A stretch of 45,879 nucleotides of DNA from Desulfonispora thiosulfatigenes DSM 11270 (GTDB lineage Bacteria > Bacillota > Peptococcia > Peptococcales > Desulfonisporaceae): contig NZ_FWWT01000018.1 of assembly GCF_900176035.1 (NCBI RefSeq), positions 1-45,879 on the forward strand. Reading direction: 5' to 3'. Under the pieces are notes generated by a model, which saw only the letters and a program-made list of their open reading frames with translations, searched no databases and had not been told where the DNA came from. Of the stretch, positions 16,993 through 26,290 are shown piece after piece. The position numbers and the translations under genes are program-made. Every line of letters starts with the position of its first letter. Position 1 is the stretch's first letter.

Positions 16993-17040
16993 AAAAAAGG
17001 TCTAGGCTTTAATTAATTTTAAAGCCCAGACCTTTTTTAT
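16993..17040. terminator. bidirectional terminator between DJ-1 and SDR genes
   Basis: AAAAAAGGTCTAGGCTTTAA pairs with TTAAAGCCCAGACCTTTTTT. Runs of A before and T after the stem let it serve both the plus-strand DJ-1 gene and the convergent minus-strand SDR gene. Confidence 0.9.
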
Positions 17041-17060
17041 ATTTAAATCTTATAACTTTT

Positions 17061-17813
17061 TTAATGAGAAATTATGCCCCCATCAATTATTAGTTCATTT
17101 CCCGTTATATAAGAAGAATCATCTGAAGCTAGAAATAACATGCCATTAACTATATCTTCTGGTTTTCCGAGACGTGAAAGAGGTATTTCCTTTAGCGTGG
17201 CTTTTAAATAATCTTGATTTTCTAATATTTGAGCTGACATAGGGGTTTCGATAACGCCAGGATGTATGGAATTTACACGTATATTATATTTGCCTAATTG
17301 TGCTGCGGAGGCTTTAGTTAGACTACGAACTCCTCCTTTAGAGGCTGTGTAAACATTTACTCCTGATCCTACAATAGCTACGTAAGATGACATATTTATG
17401 ATTGAGCCACCACCAGATTTGATCATTATAGGCTCGATGGCTTGGGTTCCTAAAAATGTACCCAAGAGGTTGATATTTATTACTTTGTTCCATTCATCTA
17501 AGGTTAAGTCACGTAAAGGTGTAGGTGTGGCACCAACGCCTGCGTTATTAATCAGAATATCTATTTTTGTAAATCTTTTATATACTTCTTCAAGAATATT
17601 AGTCCAATCATCTTTAGATACAACATCATGCTTATAGGCTATGGCAGTACTATATTTTTCATTAATTTTAAACATGGTTTCCTCTAATACATCTTCTCTA
17701 AAATCTGTGCCTATAATAGTGGCTCCTTCTTTTGCAAATCTTTCAGCACAAGCTGCACCTATTCCTGATGCTGCTCCAGTAACAAGTGCAATTTTTCCTC
17801 TTAATCTTCCCAT
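17061..17813 (-). CDS. short-chain dehydrogenase/reductase (SDR)
   Basis: A 250-residue classical SDR, an NAD(P)-dependent alcohol/ketone oxidoreductase of the FabG/glucose-dehydrogenase type. The Rossmann glycine motif is VTGAASGIGAA (residues 12-20), the NNAGVG motif is at 89-94, and the catalytic triad is S143 with Y155-x3-K159 (NVYTASKGG). The acidic residue after the second strand (TDFRE) suggests NAD preference. The C-terminus ITGNELIIDGGIISH is typical. The start at 17813 is preferred because GGGAGGT lies 8 nt upstream; an ATG two codons earlier (17819) is too close to that site. It is a lone gene and its substrate cannot be told from sequence. Confidence 0.92.
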   Translation of the reverse strand: MGRLRGKIALVTGAASGIGAACAERFAKEGATIIGTDFREDVLEETMFKINEKYSTAIAYKHDVVSKDDWTNILEEVYKRFTKIDILINNAGVGATPTPLRDLTLDEWNKVININLLGTFLGTQAIEPIMIKSGGGSIINMSSYVAIVGSGVNVYTASKGGVRSLTKASAAQLGKYNIRVNSIHPGVIETPMSAQILENQDYLKATLKEIPLSRLGKPEDIVNGMLFLASDDSSYITGNELIIDGGIISH

Positions 17814-18004
17814 TATCATGACCTCCCGAATATAATACTGAATTTATTAACAGTATACTATTTCAAACAATCTTAATATACAGAAAATTATGAATTCAGG
17901 GCAATGATTTTTAATGGTTCTGATAAAAAGGTAGTTTATGGTACATATAGTGCGAGAAAATTTTATTAATTAAATTTATTTAACCTCTGCATTATTGTTT
18001 TCAT

Positions 18005-18033
18005 TTTCTTAAGAAATTTGTAAGAATTATAAT
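18005..18033 (+). promoter_or_regulatory. putative promoter and response-regulator box of the two-component operon
   Basis: TATAAT at 18028-18033 has no consensus -35. Instead a direct repeat, AAGAA at 18011 and again at 18022, lies at exactly 11-bp spacing over the -35 region. OmpR/PhoB-type regulators bind such 11-bp tandem boxes, so autoregulation is plausible. This is inferred from spacing only. Confidence 0.35.
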
Positions 18034-18107
18034 AGTAAATTCTTAGAATCTATATGATATGATTTTACATGAGATATCTCGTAAACGATCAAGGAGTGAA
18101 TCTATAG

Positions 18108-18794
18108 ATGTATAATGTTTTAGTTGTGGATGATGAAAAATCAATTACGGATGCGATTGAGGTTTATTTAAAAAATCAAAACTATCAGGTTTTTAAGGCG
18201 TATGATGGGCAGGAGGCTTTAGATATTTTTGCTCGGGAGAAAATTCATCTGATCTTGATGGATGTAATGATGCCTAAGATAGATGGAATCATGGCTACGA
18301 TGAAGATTAGAGAAAAGAGTACAGTGCCTATTATTTTTCTTTCGGCAAAGTCTGAGGATATGGATAAAATATTAGGGCTTAATATGGGAGCGGATGATTA
18401 TATTACGAAACCTTTTAATCCGTTAGAATTATTAGCCCGGGTGAATTCAAATTTACGCAGATATACAAATTATGCTAGTGAAACAAAAGTTTTTAAAAAT
18501 ATAATTCAAATAGGTGGGGTAGAGTTAAATGATGCCAATAAAACTGTGGTAGTTGATGCTGAACTGATAAAAATCACCCCGCTTGAGTATAAAATTCTGT
18601 ATTTACTTATGTGTAATCCTAATAGGGTATTTTCTATCGAGGAGATTTATGAGAAGGTTTGGAATGAGCCTGCTTATAACCCTGATACGGTAACGGTTCA
18701 TATTAGAAGGATTCGGGAAAAAATAGAGATTAATCCAAAGGATCCAAAATATTTGAAGGTGGTGTGGGGCATTGGATACAAATTCGAAAAATAA
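18108..18794 (+). CDS. OmpR/PhoB-type response regulator
   Basis: A 228-residue DNA-binding response regulator. The receiver domain (1-120) has the acidic pair D8-D9, phospho-acceptor D52 (LILMDVMMPKIDG) and the conserved lysine K101 (YITKPF). The C-terminal winged helix (about 130-228) ends in DTVTVHIRRIREKIE and LKVVWGIGYKFEK, the recognition-helix and wing sequences of the VanR/PhoP-like group. AAGGAG is about 11 nt before the ATG. The kinase gene begins inside its last codons. Likely targets include its own operon. Confidence 0.94.
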   Translation: MYNVLVVDDEKSITDAIEVYLKNQNYQVFKAYDGQEALDIFAREKIHLILMDVMMPKIDGIMATMKIREKSTVPIIFLSAKSEDMDKILGLNMGADDYITKPFNPLELLARVNSNLRRYTNYASETKVFKNIIQIGGVELNDANKTVVVDAELIKITPLEYKILYLLMCNPNRVFSIEEIYEKVWNEPAYNPDTVTVHIRRIREKIEINPKDPKYLKVVWGIGYKFEK

Positions 18795-20874
18795 GTTTAC
18801 TCCAACTTCATGGGGTACTTTATTAATTATTTTACTATTAGCTGCTATTTCAGTAGGTGTATATGCACCTATAAAGGATGCTTTTATTAAAGAGAATACT
18901 TCTAGATATCTAGGGAGCTATCAGTTCAAACATGAAATAGGAGATTTAACTAGTTTTTTACTAACGGATGATTTTGAAGATAGAAGTTATATAGAACAAA
19001 GATATCAAGAATTAAAAAGTATCAAATATTATATTAAGAAAGCCCAAGGAGTTGAGATTAAAAGCAATATACCGGATGTAAATGAAGCAATTTTGCAAGA
19101 GGAAATAAAGAAGAGTCAGTTTTATTTAACTATAAAGACTGATGAGACAGGAAAACCTACTATCGAAAGTTCACATGAAAGTAGATTTACTAAGGACTGG
19201 TTTATAAATGAGAGTGGAGTGCGACAGGAATTTACTGAAGAAGTGACTGAAGCACCTTTAGCACCAAGTATAACAGGTGAATCTCAAATAACAGAAAATA
19301 AGGTTTTTTCTAAAACAAGCCCAAAAGAAAGTAAAAATAAATATGCTAATTTAGAAATTGTGTATGTAATTTCTGGTAGTTTAGCGAACCATAGTGACCT
19401 CTTTGCCTATAATTTTAAAAACTTTAATGTAAGTCAGAATATAATTTTAATTTTAATTATTGGGGCAATTGGTATTTTGCTTTTAACAATTTTGGCTTTT
19501 GCTATTCCTTATAATTCACAAAAGCAGGCCAGTTTAGTTCGGGTTTTTAATAGAATGTATTTAGAGTTTAAGTTTTTCCTCTGGTTAGTATTTTTATTAG
19601 GATCGGTTGGAATTTTTAGTTTAATTTCGAGTACCTATTATCCAAATGGTTATTTTTTTAGCAATTCGCTTAATTTTGTAAATATAATCGCAGATGCTAA
19701 TTTATTTTTCTATCTTATTGGGATACCTATTACTTTTATTTTATATATGCTCATATATGTAAGCATAGTTTATCTTAAATATATTAATGAACACGGATTT
19801 AAAGAAGGTCTACTTAAAAACAGTATATTTGGTAAGTTGTTATTTTCAGGTATAACAAATGTAAAAAAATTAAGTCAAGAAATAATAGAAGTGAGTACTG
19901 AGAAAGAAAGTTCGGATAAATTATTAAAAATATTAGGGATTAATTTAGTAGCGTTAGGTATTATTGCAATTACTTTCCCTTTTGGCATCCTTTTAGCGAT
20001 AATTTATACGATCTTTTTAGCGAAATATTTGTTGAAAGTTATTAGCAAAATTAGATCTTTAAATGAAGCTACTCGCGAAATAGCTGAGGGTAATTTTACA
20101 GTTAATATAGCAGAAGATGTGGGGATTTTAAATCCAATAGCAAAAAATCTAAATAATATCAATCAAGGCTTTAAGGTCGCAGTAGAAAAGGAAATTAAAA
20201 GTCAAAACATGAAAACAGAGCTAATTTCTAATGTTTCTCATGATCTTAAAACACCACTTACTTCAATTATTACGTATATAGATTTATTGAAAAACAGGGA
20301 TACAGATGAACAAACCCAAAAGGAATATTTAGAAGTTTTAGAGCAAAAGTCTAAGAGATTACAGATATTAATTGAAGATTTATTTGAAGCTAGTAAGGCA
20401 AGCACTGGGAATATTGATCTTCATTTTGAAAATATTGATGTTATCGCTCTTCTCAGACAAACTTTAGGTGAAATGGAAGAAAAAATTAAGAATAGTACTT
20501 TAGAAATTAAGTTAAATTTTCCTGACAATAAAATATATTGTGAATTAGATGGACGGAGAACCTATCGAATTTTTGAGAACATTATGAGTAATATTTTAAA
20601 ATATTCTATGATAGGTTCGCGGGTATACATTGATATTTTAGAGAATGAAAAAGAAGTAAGCTTTGTTTTTAAAAATATTTCTGCTTATGAGATGAATTTT
20701 GATAATGAAGAGATAACAGAAAGGTTTACAAGGGGAGATAAATCACGAAATACCGAAGGGTCAGGCCTAGGACTTGCCATAGCAAAAAACCTGACCCAGC
20801 TACAAAAGGGTAAGATGGATATTATTATAGATGGAGATTTATTCAAGTTAATAATTACATTTTTAAAAATATAA
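18772..20874 (+). CDS. multi-pass membrane sensor histidine kinase
   Basis: A 700-residue kinase, partner of the regulator just upstream. A first membrane helix (about 15-33) is followed by an external segment of about 190 residues, then several membrane helices between about 224 and 420 and a HAMP-like linker (LNEATREIAEGNFTV). The dimerisation box has phospho-acceptor H490 (SNVSHDLKTPLTS). The ATPase domain shows the N box (NIMSNILKYS), FTRGDKS and GSGLGLAIAKNL. Translation starts at TTG 18772, overlapping the regulator by 23 nt; no ATG or GTG is available in frame before the first helix. The layout with a large external domain and many membrane helices recalls VanS/antibiotic-sensing kinases of clostridia, but the signal is unknown. 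Confidence 0.93.
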   Translation: MDTNSKNKFTPTSWGTLLIILLLAAISVGVYAPIKDAFIKENTSRYLGSYQFKHEIGDLTSFLLTDDFEDRSYIEQRYQELKSIKYYIKKAQGVEIKSNIPDVNEAILQEEIKKSQFYLTIKTDETGKPTIESSHESRFTKDWFINESGVRQEFTEEVTEAPLAPSITGESQITENKVFSKTSPKESKNKYANLEIVYVISGSLANHSDLFAYNFKNFNVSQNIILILIIGAIGILLLTILAFAIPYNSQKQASLVRVFNRMYLEFKFFLWLVFLLGSVGIFSLISSTYYPNGYFFSNSLNFVNIIADANLFFYLIGIPITFILYMLIYVSIVYLKYINEHGFKEGLLKNSIFGKLLFSGITNVKKLSQEIIEVSTEKESSDKLLKILGINLVALGIIAITFPFGILLAIIYTIFLAKYLLKVISKIRSLNEATREIAEGNFTVNIAEDVGILNPIAKNLNNINQGFKVAVEKEIKSQNMKTELISNVSHDLKTPLTSIITYIDLLKNRDTDEQTQKEYLEVLEQKSKRLQILIEDLFEASKASTGNIDLHFENIDVIALLRQTLGEMEEKIKNSTLEIKLNFPDNKIYCELDGRRTYRIFENIMSNILKYSMIGSRVYIDILENEKEVSFVFKNISAYEMNFDNEEITERFTRGDKSRNTEGSGLGLAIAKNLTQLQKGKMDIIIDGDLFKLIITFLKI

Positions 20875-20917
20875 TTACGCTTTTAGATATATAATTATTA
20901 AAGGGAAGACTTACTAA

Positions 20918-20953
20918 TAAAGAAGCATAGCTTAGGTTATGTTTCTTTTTATA
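20918..20953 (+). terminator. weak terminator of the two-component operon
   Basis: AGAAGCATA can pair with TATGTTTCT (one G-U pair) around GCTTAGGT, followed by TTTTTA. Confidence 0.5.
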
Positions 20954-21080
20954 TTAAAAATTTATTTACATATAGTTGACTTATATTCAATAAACTAATA
21001 CTCTATATAAAAGGATATGTTTGTACGTTTAGGTAAAAAATACATTAAAGCATATAAAGAATGTATGAGGAGGAATAATA

Positions 21081-21461
21081 ATGAAGGTCAGTGAAATAAT
21101 AAAAAACGACTTTGTCTTAATCAGAGAAAGTGAATCTATCGAGGTTGCGTTAGAAACAATGAATCGGTTAAAAATTAATGGAATGCCGGTAGTTAACAAA
21201 GATAACATGCTTAGTGGGATGGTAGTAAAAGCGGATATTTATAGATTTCTGATGCATCCAGGACATTATGATACTTGCCCTGTGGAATGGGTAATGTCAA
21301 AAAATGTAGTCACTGCTGATGGTGATGAAGAACTAGCAGTAGTTGCAAAACGTTTAAGAGAACATAATATAATTGCTATGCCGGTGCTTAAAGATGATAA
21401 AATAATGGGAGTCATAACTATAGAGGATTTCTTAGATAATTGTATTGCTAAAGGTGTTTAA
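21081..21461 (+). CDS. CBS domain pair protein
   Basis: A 126-residue protein made almost wholly of two CBS motifs (about 7-58 and 72-124), which together form a Bateman module that binds adenine nucleotides or related ligands. Typical stretches are GMPVVNKDNMLSGMVVKADI and AMPVLKDDKIMGVITIEDFL. It has no fused enzyme or membrane domain, so its partner is unknown. GAGGAGG is about 8 nt upstream of the ATG. It is monocistronic and terminated by its own hairpin. Confidence 0.92.
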   Translation: MKVSEIIKNDFVLIRESESIEVALETMNRLKINGMPVVNKDNMLSGMVVKADIYRFLMHPGHYDTCPVEWVMSKNVVTADGDEELAVVAKRLREHNIIAMPVLKDDKIMGVITIEDFLDNCIAKGV

Positions 21462-21471
21462 ACAAGAATTA

Positions 21472-21511
21472 AAAGATGATTTCTATCTAGAAGATAAATC
21501 GTCTTTTTTTT
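21472..21511 (+). terminator. terminator of the CBS gene
   Basis: AGATGATTT pairs with AAATCGTCT, with an inner TATCT/AGATA stem, followed by eight T. Confidence 0.88.
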
Positions 21512-21622
21512 ATCCCAAGGTAATTTTCTATAATTAGTATAAAGAAATGAGATATATTTTATAAAAAATGGTAAAATAGTAAATAGTCACGACAATGAAC
21601 GATCAAGAATTTAGGGGGACAA

Positions 21623-24600
21623 ATGTTTAATATAACTAATCAAATTATCGCTAATGGCTGTTCTAGACATAATAGTTTATCTTTAGGTGAGGAGTATTAT
21701 AATGAAGGAGCTGTTAGAGACTTAGAATTTATTTCTAGCTTTAATGCTTTTAGAGGATATGTTAGAGGTGGTAATAATTATCGTATAACGATTGTTTTTA
21801 ATGAACAAGGTTCTTTGAAAGATTATATCTGTTCTTGTCCAGATTATCAAAATTATCCTAGTCATTTTTGTAAACATTTAGTAGCAGGTTTACTAGCTAT
21901 CAAAAATATAAAGAGTTTTAATCCAGAGCTTAGAAATGCTCAAGAAGTTACAGAAAATCTTTTTCATCATTTTGCGAGTAAAACTGAAGAAGGCTTTAGG
22001 CAAGTTTTAGATTTAGAAGTAGTACTTAATTATCAAGAAATTGATGATTCCAATGAGAAACCTTACCTAGAATTTAAGATAGGGTTTGAAAAATTATATG
22101 TAGTTAAGAACGTAAAACGTTTAGTGGAAGCTATGCAGACTGGCAAGAATTTAGTATTTGGAAAGAATTTTACGTTTTATCCTTTGCAAAATGGTTTTAA
22201 ACCAGACGATAATTTTATTATAGAAATGTTAAAAGATATTTATGATATAGATGAATATAAAATTAGTTCTTATGAAGACAAAAAAGGATCGCTTTTTTCA
22301 GGTAAAAAGGTCTATTTATCCGACTCATTTTTAGAAAAATTCATAGATTTAAGGGAAGATAATTTAATCGTTAATATTAATGGGATAAATTATGATCAAA
22401 TGCCTATTATTGATGCTGATTTACCGATCAACTTTCAAATTGAAAAAGAGCAGGATAGGCTACGAATTCAAAGTGATATTTTATCTAATATTTTGGCGCT
22501 TACGACTAAAGGCTCATACTTTTTTTATGCGGGTAAACTTTATAGGCCATCTAAAAAGCAAATAGCTAATATAATGCCACTCTATAGGAGTTTTAAAAAA
22601 AGCATTTCGAATTCTTTGCTAATTTTACCTGAGTATAAAGAAAAATTCATTTCAGAAATTTTACCTGAATTAGAAAAGGCCGGAGATGTAGATGTCAGTC
22701 CGAACTTAGAAGAAGAAATAGTAAAGATTCCTTTTAATAGCTCGATTTATTTAGATATTGATGAAGGAACTTTATGGGCTGAGATTAAATTTATTTATGG
22801 TAAATGGGAAATAAATCCTTTCAGTAATAATACGATACCGACCGAAGGGTTTATTTTGGTACGAGATATGGAAAAAGAAAAAAGAATAATGGCTTTACTT
22901 GAACGAACTAATTTTAGGGTGAGTAATTTAAAGATCTATCTAGATGACGAAGACAAGATATTTGAATTTTTAACGGAAATAATACCTGAGTTAAGGGAAT
23001 CTGCGAACGTTTATTATAGTAGCGAAGTTAATGCGCTAAAAATGATACATAAGCCTGTATTTACAGGACAGGTTAGCTTAAATAATAATATCGGGATGTT
23101 GGACTTTTCTTTTAAATTAGAAGGGATAGAAAGAGAAGAGTTATATGATATTTTAGCTGCTTATAAAGAAAAGAAAAAATATTATCGTTTACGTGATGGA
23201 AGCTTTATGCTCTTACAAGAAGAAAATTTTGGTGAAGTTTCTGATATAGTTAATTTATTAGGCTTAAAGAAAAAGGATTTATTACAAGAAGTGCAGCAAA
23301 TACCAAAATATAGAGCTATGTATTTTGATGGACTTATGGAAAAACAAGAGTTAGGCTTTTTAAATGTTAATAATTCATTTAGAGAGTTAACTAAAAACAT
23401 AAAAAACCCTGAAGACCTAGATTTCCCTTTTCCAAAGGAAGTTGAAGGTTTATTAAGAGATTATCAAAAAAAAGGGTATAAGTGGCTAAAGACTTTGGCT
23501 CATTATGGATTTGGTGGAATTTTAGCTGATGATATGGGTCTTGGAAAGACTCTGCAATCAATTACCTATATTTTATCAGAACAAAAAGAGAACACTGAAC
23601 CAGTACTAGTAATAGTACCTACATCTCTTTTATATAACTGGCAAATGGAGCTCGAACAATTTGCCCCAAGTATGAAAACAAGAATAATAAGTGGTTCTAG
23701 AAATGAAAGACGAGAGCTTTTAGATAACTTAGAAGAAGTTGATTTAGTCATTACTTCTTATCCATTAGTGCAGAGGGATATTGAAGAATATCTAAACTAT
23801 AATTTTAGCTATTGTATTATAGATGAAGCACAATATATTAAAAATCCGCATTCACAAAGAGCAAAGGCTGTAAAAATGATCAAGGCAAAAAATTATTTAG
23901 CCTTAACTGGAACACCAATAGAAAATTCTTTAATAGAATTATGGTCAATTTTTGACTTTATTATGCCAGGATATTTGCCTGCGTATACCGAATTTACTAG
24001 GAAATATTTAAATCCGATTGAAAAAGAGGGTGATGCTAAAGCCACTAATGATTTAGCAAAGCTAGTGAGACCCTTTATTTTACGCAGAGTAAAAGAAGAT
24101 GTTTTGAAGGAATTACCAGCTAAAATTGAAAACAAAATGATTTCAGAATTAACATTAGAGCAAAAGAAAATATATCTAGCTTATCTCGAAAAAATAAGTA
24201 AGGAAATTACTGATGATCTTAAAGAAAAAGGGTTAGCAAAAAGTAGAATTAAAATATTAGCAGGATTAACAAGGTTAAGACAGATTTGTTGTCATCCAGG
24301 TCTATTTTTAGATAATTATACAGGAGATAGTGGTAAGCTTGAGCAACTAAAAGAAGTGTTACAAGAAATTATTGGTCAAGGTCACCGGGTACTTATTTTT
24401 TCACAGTTTACTAGTATGCTAGCAATAATTAGTGAGATGTTAGATAGAGAAAATTATAAATATTTATATATTGATGGTAGTGTAAAGGCAATGGAACGAA
24501 TGGTGCGTGTTTCTGCGTTTAATGAAGGAGAAGGGGATATCTTTTTGATTTCTTTAAAAGCGGGGGGTACAGGTCTTAATTTAACTGGTGCTGATGTCGT

Positions 24601-24841
24601 AATTCATTTTGATCCATGGTGGAATCCAGCTGTAGAAGATCAAGCATCTGATAGAGCTCATCGTTTTGGACAAGAAAAGGTTGTGCAGGTATTGAAATTT
24701 ATTGCTAAAGGAACTATTGAAGAAAAAATTTATAAACTTCAGTTAAAGAAAAAAGAATTAATAGATAAACTAATTGAGCCAGGAGAGACTATGTTAAGTT
24801 CTTTAAGTGAGCAAGAAATATATGATTTGCTTGAAATTTAA
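21623..24841 (+). CDS. SWIM zinc-finger SNF2-family helicase (HepA-like)
   Basis: A 1072-residue SNF2 ATPase. The N-terminal SWIM zinc finger is CSCPDYQ ... HFCKHLVAGLLA (about 70-92). A long middle region is of the bacterial SNF2-associated type. The motor starts at about 600: Walker A DDMGLGKTLQS (GLGKT about 639), DEAQ box IIDEAQYIKN (about 733), ALTGTPIENS, and helicase C motifs FSQFTSMLAII, SLKAGGTGLNLT and DQASDRAHRFGQ. It is expected to translocate on double-stranded DNA and remodel DNA-protein complexes; the exact role of bacterial members is unclear. GGGGG precedes the ATG by 4 nt. It heads a three-gene unit with a FUSC-like membrane protein and a small Cys-rich protein. Confidence 0.94.
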   Translation: MFNITNQIIANGCSRHNSLSLGEEYYNEGAVRDLEFISSFNAFRGYVRGGNNYRITIVFNEQGSLKDYICSCPDYQNYPSHFCKHLVAGLLAIKNIKSFNPELRNAQEVTENLFHHFASKTEEGFRQVLDLEVVLNYQEIDDSNEKPYLEFKIGFEKLYVVKNVKRLVEAMQTGKNLVFGKNFTFYPLQNGFKPDDNFIIEMLKDIYDIDEYKISSYEDKKGSLFSGKKVYLSDSFLEKFIDLREDNLIVNINGINYDQMPIIDADLPINFQIEKEQDRLRIQSDILSNILALTTKGSYFFYAGKLYRPSKKQIANIMPLYRSFKKSISNSLLILPEYKEKFISEILPELEKAGDVDVSPNLEEEIVKIPFNSSIYLDIDEGTLWAEIKFIYGKWEINPFSNNTIPTEGFILVRDMEKEKRIMALLERTNFRVSNLKIYLDDEDKIFEFLTEIIPELRESANVYYSSEVNALKMIHKPVFTGQVSLNNNIGMLDFSFKLEGIEREELYDILAAYKEKKKYYRLRDGSFMLLQEENFGEVSDIVNLLGLKKKDLLQEVQQIPKYRAMYFDGLMEKQELGFLNVNNSFRELTKNIKNPEDLDFPFPKEVEGLLRDYQKKGYKWLKTLAHYGFGGILADDMGLGKTLQSITYILSEQKENTEPVLVIVPTSLLYNWQMELEQFAPSMKTRIISGSRNERRELLDNLEEVDLVITSYPLVQRDIEEYLNYNFSYCIIDEAQYIKNPHSQRAKAVKMIKAKNYLALTGTPIENSLIELWSIFDFIMPGYLPAYTEFTRKYLNPIEKEGDAKATNDLAKLVRPFILRRVKEDVLKELPAKIENKMISELTLEQKKIYLAYLEKISKEITDDLKEKGLAKSRIKILAGLTRLRQICCHPGLFLDNYTGDSGKLEQLKEVLQEIIGQGHRVLIFSQFTSMLAIISEMLDRENYKYLYIDGSVKAMERMVRVSAFNEGEGDIFLISLKAGGTGLNLTGADVVIHFDPWWNPAVEDQASDRAHRFGQEKVVQVLKFIAKGTIEEKIYKLQLKKKELIDKLIEPGETMLSSLSEQEIYDLLEI

Positions 24842-24868
24842 ATTAAAAATATAGTGGGGTTAAAATAA

Positions 24869-25957
24869 ATGATTAATAAAGATAAGCTTAAATACCTAAA
24901 GTCTTTTCCTATTGGAGCTAGAACAATTAAGACTGGTATTGCAGTTGCTTTAAGTATGTTTATTTGTGAATTTTTAAGTGTCCCTCATCCTATATTTGCA
25001 GGTTCTGCTACGGCTGCTAATATGCAGCCTGCTGTCGGGCAAAGTCTAAAACATGCTGGACAGCAGATTACAGTACATTTTATCAGTATTTTTGTAGCTA
25101 TTATTTTAGGTTTAGTAGTAGAACCAAGCCCACTTATTATGGGACTTGCAGCAATAATTATAATTACTATTTGCACTAAACTTAATATTAAAACTTCTAT
25201 TCCGATGGGTATAGTAGCGGCTATCTTTGTTTTAGATGCTCCTAGTAGCGATTTCTTAGAAAATGCTTTAATTCGTTCTATGGTAATTTTTATAGGTGTA
25301 ACGGTAGCTATTGTTGTTAATATGACGATTATGCCACCAAAACATGAAAAGAGATTAATTGAATCTTTATTAGCTTTGAATAAAAGAGCGGCTATTTGTT
25401 TTGAGGATGCAATAAATGGTTATTTAATAGCTACTCCGGCTACCTCTGAATCTCTTGAAGAAAAGGATAAAGAGTTTAAGAAGTATTTAGAAGAGTCGGA
25501 AACCTTATTTGAACTTTATAGTAATGAATGGAGAATTGGCTTTACTAATGATGAAGTAAAAGAAACACTATATAAAGAGTATCTTTCTTATAATAAAATT
25601 TTGTGGAAAAATATAAATGATATTCGTTTTCTTATCGATGAGCGCCAAGTACGCAGGGAAAAGGCTCATAATCCAAATTTAAGTAAAGAATTTATATCAA
25701 TAGCCCAGTTTTTAATGGAAGTTATGGGAGATTTGAAGGAGTATAATATAGCTTTAAGGATGAAAATTGAAGGCAAGGAAATAAGTATAGATAAAACAAT
25801 TAGAATTTGGTCTAAGCTTGACCCAATCATAAATAAATGGCATGATAAAGCAGAAAAAAACACTTATTATCTTCATGCATTAATTGAGATTTCTATAATA
25901 ACTTATAAAATTAGGTGGGCAGCTCACGAATCAGCTCGGATATTAAAAGATTTATAA
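24869..25957 (+). CDS. FUSC/aromatic acid exporter family membrane protein
   Basis: A 362-residue protein. The N-terminal half (about 15-160) has several membrane helices with the ArAE/DUF939 pattern (IGARTIKTGIAVALSMFICE; AGSATAANMQPAVGQSLK; LNIKTSIPMGIVAAIFVL). The C-terminal half (about 170-362) is a soluble helical domain. Relatives include B. subtilis YqjA and YgaE-type proteins of unknown substrate, and aromatic-acid efflux proteins in other bacteria. It starts 27 nt after the helicase gene with a GTGGGG site and ends 10 nt before the next gene, so the three genes look co-transcribed. No functional link to the helicase is evident. Confidence 0.88.
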   Translation: MINKDKLKYLKSFPIGARTIKTGIAVALSMFICEFLSVPHPIFAGSATAANMQPAVGQSLKHAGQQITVHFISIFVAIILGLVVEPSPLIMGLAAIIIITICTKLNIKTSIPMGIVAAIFVLDAPSSDFLENALIRSMVIFIGVTVAIVVNMTIMPPKHEKRLIESLLALNKRAAICFEDAINGYLIATPATSESLEEKDKEFKKYLEESETLFELYSNEWRIGFTNDEVKETLYKEYLSYNKILWKNINDIRFLIDERQVRREKAHNPNLSKEFISIAQFLMEVMGDLKEYNIALRMKIEGKEISIDKTIRIWSKLDPIINKWHDKAEKNTYYLHALIEISIITYKIRWAAHESARILKDL

Positions 25958-25967
25958 GGAGAACAAT

Positions 25968-26204
25968 ATGTTAGTGATTAGATGTTCAGCATGTAAGAAA
26001 AAGTTATGGAAATATGATAAAATCGGTCAAGGTGAAGTTTTGCGGTGCCATAAAGCTAGAATCAAGAATTATTATGCTGATGTAGTTATTGAAGAAACTA
26101 AAATAAAATGTCCTTGTGGTAGGGAAATCGGGATAGACAAAGGAACGTTTTTCAAAATGGATCCCAAAGCTTTTATGTATAATGGTACTAAGAGAAACAA
26201 GTAG
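25968..26204 (+). CDS. small zinc-ribbon-like protein
   Basis: A 78-residue basic protein with CSACKKKLWKYD near the N-terminus, a lone CHKARIKNYY cysteine/histidine, and a CPCGREIGID motif, suggesting one metal-binding ribbon. No family name is assigned. It begins 10 nt after the FUSC gene with AAGGAG as binding site, so it is the third gene of that unit. Codon use matches its neighbours and it is terminated by a shared hairpin. Confidence 0.8.
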   Translation: MLVIRCSACKKKLWKYDKIGQGEVLRCHKARIKNYYADVVIEETKIKCPCGREIGIDKGTFFKMDPKAFMYNGTKRNK

Positions 26205-26237
26205 TTATAAGATATTTGAATTAAAATTATTGTATTT

Positions 26238-26290
26238 AAAAGGTTTGTGCAAAAAGGAAGTATTCCATTCTTTTTGCGCAAACCTATTTT
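26238..26290. terminator. bidirectional terminator
   Basis: AAAGGTTTGTGCAAAAAGGAA pairs with the TTCTTTTTGCGCAAACCT strand, flanked by A and T runs. It separates the plus-strand helicase unit from the convergent minus-strand permease genes and overlaps the last codon of the latter. Confidence 0.85.

Noticed and set aside
18071-18080. Palindrome GAGATATCTC in front of the response regulator gene
   Set aside because: Only 10 bp with no extension of symmetry; too short to call an operator by itself.
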